Shown: positions 61,874 to 64,000 of the stretch, in pieces
Numbering within the stretch: position 1 is the stretch's first letter
Layout of the letters: the number at the start of each line of letters is the position of its first letter
DNA from: Phytophthora hibernalis
Taxonomy: Eukaryota; Oomycota; Peronosporomycetes; Peronosporales; Peronosporaceae
Reading direction: 5' to 3'
DNA length: 64,000 bases
NCBI GenBank assembly: GCA_012656075.1
Contig: JAAKBF010000033.1
Location: 310,001-374,000, forward strand
The notes under the pieces: model-generated
Databases searched by the model: none
The model's input: the letters and a program-made list of their open reading frames with translations, nothing else
Told to the model about the DNA's origin: nothing
Translations under genes and position numbers: made by a program

Positions 61874-62349
61874 TTGGCTTTGGGGATGTGTAGACGTTGG
61901 AGTGCCGGCATTATTAGGCGCAGTAGTCACTGCTGGTCGTGTCAAGACTGCTCGTGCCTAGCGTAGCTGCTGCTGGTCGTGTCGAGCTGGCGTTGTTTCT
62001 GCTGGTCGTGTTGACATTGCCGGCGTGGGTTCTGCTGGTCGTGTCGATATTGCTAGCGTTGGTGCTGCTGGTCATGTCGCGATTGCTGGTGCCTAGCGTC
62101 GCTGCTTCTGGTCGAGGCGAGATTGCTGGTGTTGCTGCTGCTGGTCGTGTCGAGATTGCTGGTGTTGCTGCTGCTGGTCGTGTCGAGATTGCTGATGTTG
62201 GTGCTGCTGTCGCCGTCAATGGTGGGTGTAGTCCTCCTATTGCAGTTGCAGGTGTCTGTACCACCAATACTGAGGCTACCACCAATACTGAGGCTTCAGA
62301 TGAAGATCATGCGGCTGTGTTGTCTGTGATGGCTCGGCGCTTTCGCTGA
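61874..62349. repeat. 33-bp coding-type minisatellite
   Basis: Imperfect units of 33 bp built on GCTGCTGGTCGTGTCGAGATT repeat about nine times between about 61930 and 62215. Both strands stay open through it (11-residue units such as VAAAGRVEIAG on plus and RPAAATPAIST on minus), so the open frames alone are not evidence of a protein. Confidence 0.75.
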
Positions 62350-62389
62350 TTGAACGGCAACGAGCGCGTGCTTGTGTCGTAGGCTTGGC

Positions 62390-63011
62390 AAACTAACCTT
62401 AGCGCAGTAGTGAGTTTGAGCTGTGCTGCATCTGCAGCGTTTGAACAGATACAGACCTGCACATGAGGTTCCACTGGCTAGTTAGGAAGAGATGGGAAAA
62501 TCCCGCATCGTTCCGATAGAGAGTTGAGCGGCACAGCTCTTTGTAGGGCGAAAACGTCAGGGGCTGCTTGCCGGAGTTCTTCGGCGAGCTAGACTGGTTA
62601 CGATTGGCCTCAAGTCGCTTACACCCCGAAAAACTGTTTCATATCATCACCGTATTCCACAGGCAAAGCAACTTGATTCAATCGATACAGATCCTTTACC
62701 GCGCTGCGATACCCGCTCAAAGTTGCTGCCTTCGTTGTCTTTCGCTTGTACGCAAGAAATTCCAAGAACATTGCCGGTGTGAACTCAGCTATATTGATTC
62801 CATCGTCTTCGTGAAAGAACCTTGTTGTGTCGGCACTCAGGGTCTGCGCATACACCTCCCTAATCCACTTCTTGATGCCTCTTATGTTGCTTGTGTACTT
62901 CTTTCTTGTCTCGTTGGAGATACAAGCGTCGCGTATTGCCCTCACCTCTGCTGCAGCGTCCTGCGATCTTCCATCAGCCATGTTAGTCGATCTTAGAATA
63001 GTTTTGGCCAA
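62390..63011 (-). pseudogene. Crypton tyrosine-recombinase, N-terminal fragment
   Basis: ATG 63011 (or the Met 10 codons on, MADGRSQ) opens a frame with RDACISNETRKKYTSNIRGI, KKWIREVYAQTL and LEFLAYKRKTTKAATLSGYR, SAVKDLYRLNQV: the helical core-binding domain of Crypton recombinases. After one shift near 62620 it continues GCKRLEANRNQSSSPKNSGK and FLTSQWNLMCRS, also typical of the family. The catalytic domain with the R-H-R-Y residues should follow but is replaced by the minisatellite at 62215 and below. The fragment is therefore inactive. Confidence 0.7.
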
Positions 63012-64000
63012 TCGGAACAGCGACTTATCGTCGGCTCTCGGTACTTACGAATTCTCGCGGCAACGCGGTTCTCGGCTGCCCATAGTGAATCAAGGTAAGT
63101 GAGTATCCACCAAGGGGCGAGGAACTCGCCGATTCCTGAAAACATAAGCCAATCCGCCGACGTTTCGGCAGGAAATCCCATATATAACTTACGTAAACGA
63201 GAGAATAACAAAAACTGGATTGGGTTTTTACAATCAGGACTTTTAAAGATAGGTACAAGTGCTACTACTGCATGTAGTAGGTGAATAGTACCGGTTTATT
63301 TTATTTAAAGTAAATACTACTTTACTAAAAATAAGTAAAACTATGTTTTAATACATAGTGTTACTTAAGTGCTAAAATATGAATTGTGCTTTGCTAAAAT
63401 GGCTTATGCAGACCAATATATATTAAACTGAGAATACCTCTGGACTCCAGAGTCTGGAGGTATGGACAGCCCTCAATGGATTAATTTCACGGTTCCTGTA
63501 ACCTGGGTTAACATCCGTGCAACATTCAGCCACCGGATCAGTTTACCACAAACAACATTCAGCGAGCAGGTCAGCTCCTGTCAGCTCACACGGAACATTC
63601 AGCCAGCGCCTCGGTGATAAGCAAGCAACGGCACGTCGCAAACTTGAACCTCTGTGCTGTTTTCCGGGGTTTGAAGAAACTCCAAAGGCAAGGCAGGTGA
63701 CGATCCTGCTGGAACTTGTAGCCTAGTGTATTGGTAGCTTGAGAGGTAACTAGCAAAATGAAGAGTGAGAGATTTAGACAGTCGTCACCATTCATCCTTC
63801 TCAACGAAAGAATGAAACCTTCATGCTGATGGCAGCATGAAAGGGAACATGTAAGGCTGTCCGAGATTCCACTTGGATCACTGGCGGCCTGTCCTACAAG
63901 ATCCATGAAAGTTTGGTCAGATCCAGATGTCTGGCTTCTGCCATCGCCAGTGAAGTACGCTGACCTTGATGCACCAGGGTCAGGTGTAGATCCTTCTGTG
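63012..64000. other. Region without recognisable gene
   Basis: The first 80 bp may be the 5' end of the Crypton. Positions 63290-63420 are very AT-rich and include a near-perfect inverted repeat (AAGTAAAACTATGT at about 63331 and its complement with one mismatch at about 63351). ACATTCAGC recurs at 63519-63600. Open frames to the end show no motif. Confidence 0.4.

Noticed and set aside
61914..62349. Repeat proteins on both strands over the 33-bp minisatellite
   Set aside because: A 33-bp unit keeps every frame open, and neither strand has a domain or context to favour it.

Overview
The window looks like a chromosome segment of a plant-pathogenic oomycete, most likely Phytophthora or a close relative. 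This rests on introns of 62-81 bp with GT..AG ends, a TTTAGGG-type telomeric repeat, oomycete-style Copia, Gypsy, PiggyBac-like, Crypton and Tc1 elements, and full-length PDR (ABCG) transporters. The species call is inference.

Layout. Positions 1-7.5 kb hold two tandem relics of a multi-membrane-spanning protein family, then a PDR-type ABC transporter gene on the minus strand (copy 1). Positions 7.6-43.0 kb are one nested transposon complex. A Copia retrotransposon, bounded by a perfect 5-bp target-site duplication (CCACA at 7589 and 42957), has been opened and filled with about 31 kb of other DNA. The filling comprises a Maverick/Polinton-type endogenous DNA virus (capsid, penton, packaging ATPase, fibre with S74 chaperone, integrase, protein-primed DNA polymerase B), a second 5.2-kb copy of the ABC-transporter segment, a Gypsy LTR, a Mutator-like remnant, a Uma2-nuclease/zinc-finger gene, a SET-domain gene and a PiggyBac-like element with interstitial telomere repeats. 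Positions 44.9-60.5 kb are ordinary gene-rich euchromatin: two cis-prenyltransferase paralogues flanking tRNA (guanine-N7) methyltransferase, the SAGA adaptor ADA2, a bifunctional TrpC-TrpF enzyme, a DUF3605-like protein, a leucine-rich-repeat protein, a dicarboxylate/amino-acid symporter and the kinetochore protein NUF2. Positions 60.7-64 kb hold a Tc1-type transposon with 123-bp inverted repeats and a Crypton fragment.

Main result. Both the Copia integrase and the viral fibre gene are cut at 9709-9711 and at 25350-25352. Turning the interval between these points around rejoins both genes at once, in frame at the joints, so the window carries a balanced inversion of about 15.6 kb with a 3-bp microhomology (TGC/GCA). 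Before the inversion the virus would read: truncated capsid, minor virion protein, penton, ATPase, fibre-S74, two small genes, a large unknown protein, integrase, polymerase.

Caution. Nearly every long gene, housekeeping genes included, carries one or two single-base gaps in short homopolymers, and the two near-identical ABC copies have different ones. Much of the apparent pseudogenisation may therefore be consensus sequencing error.
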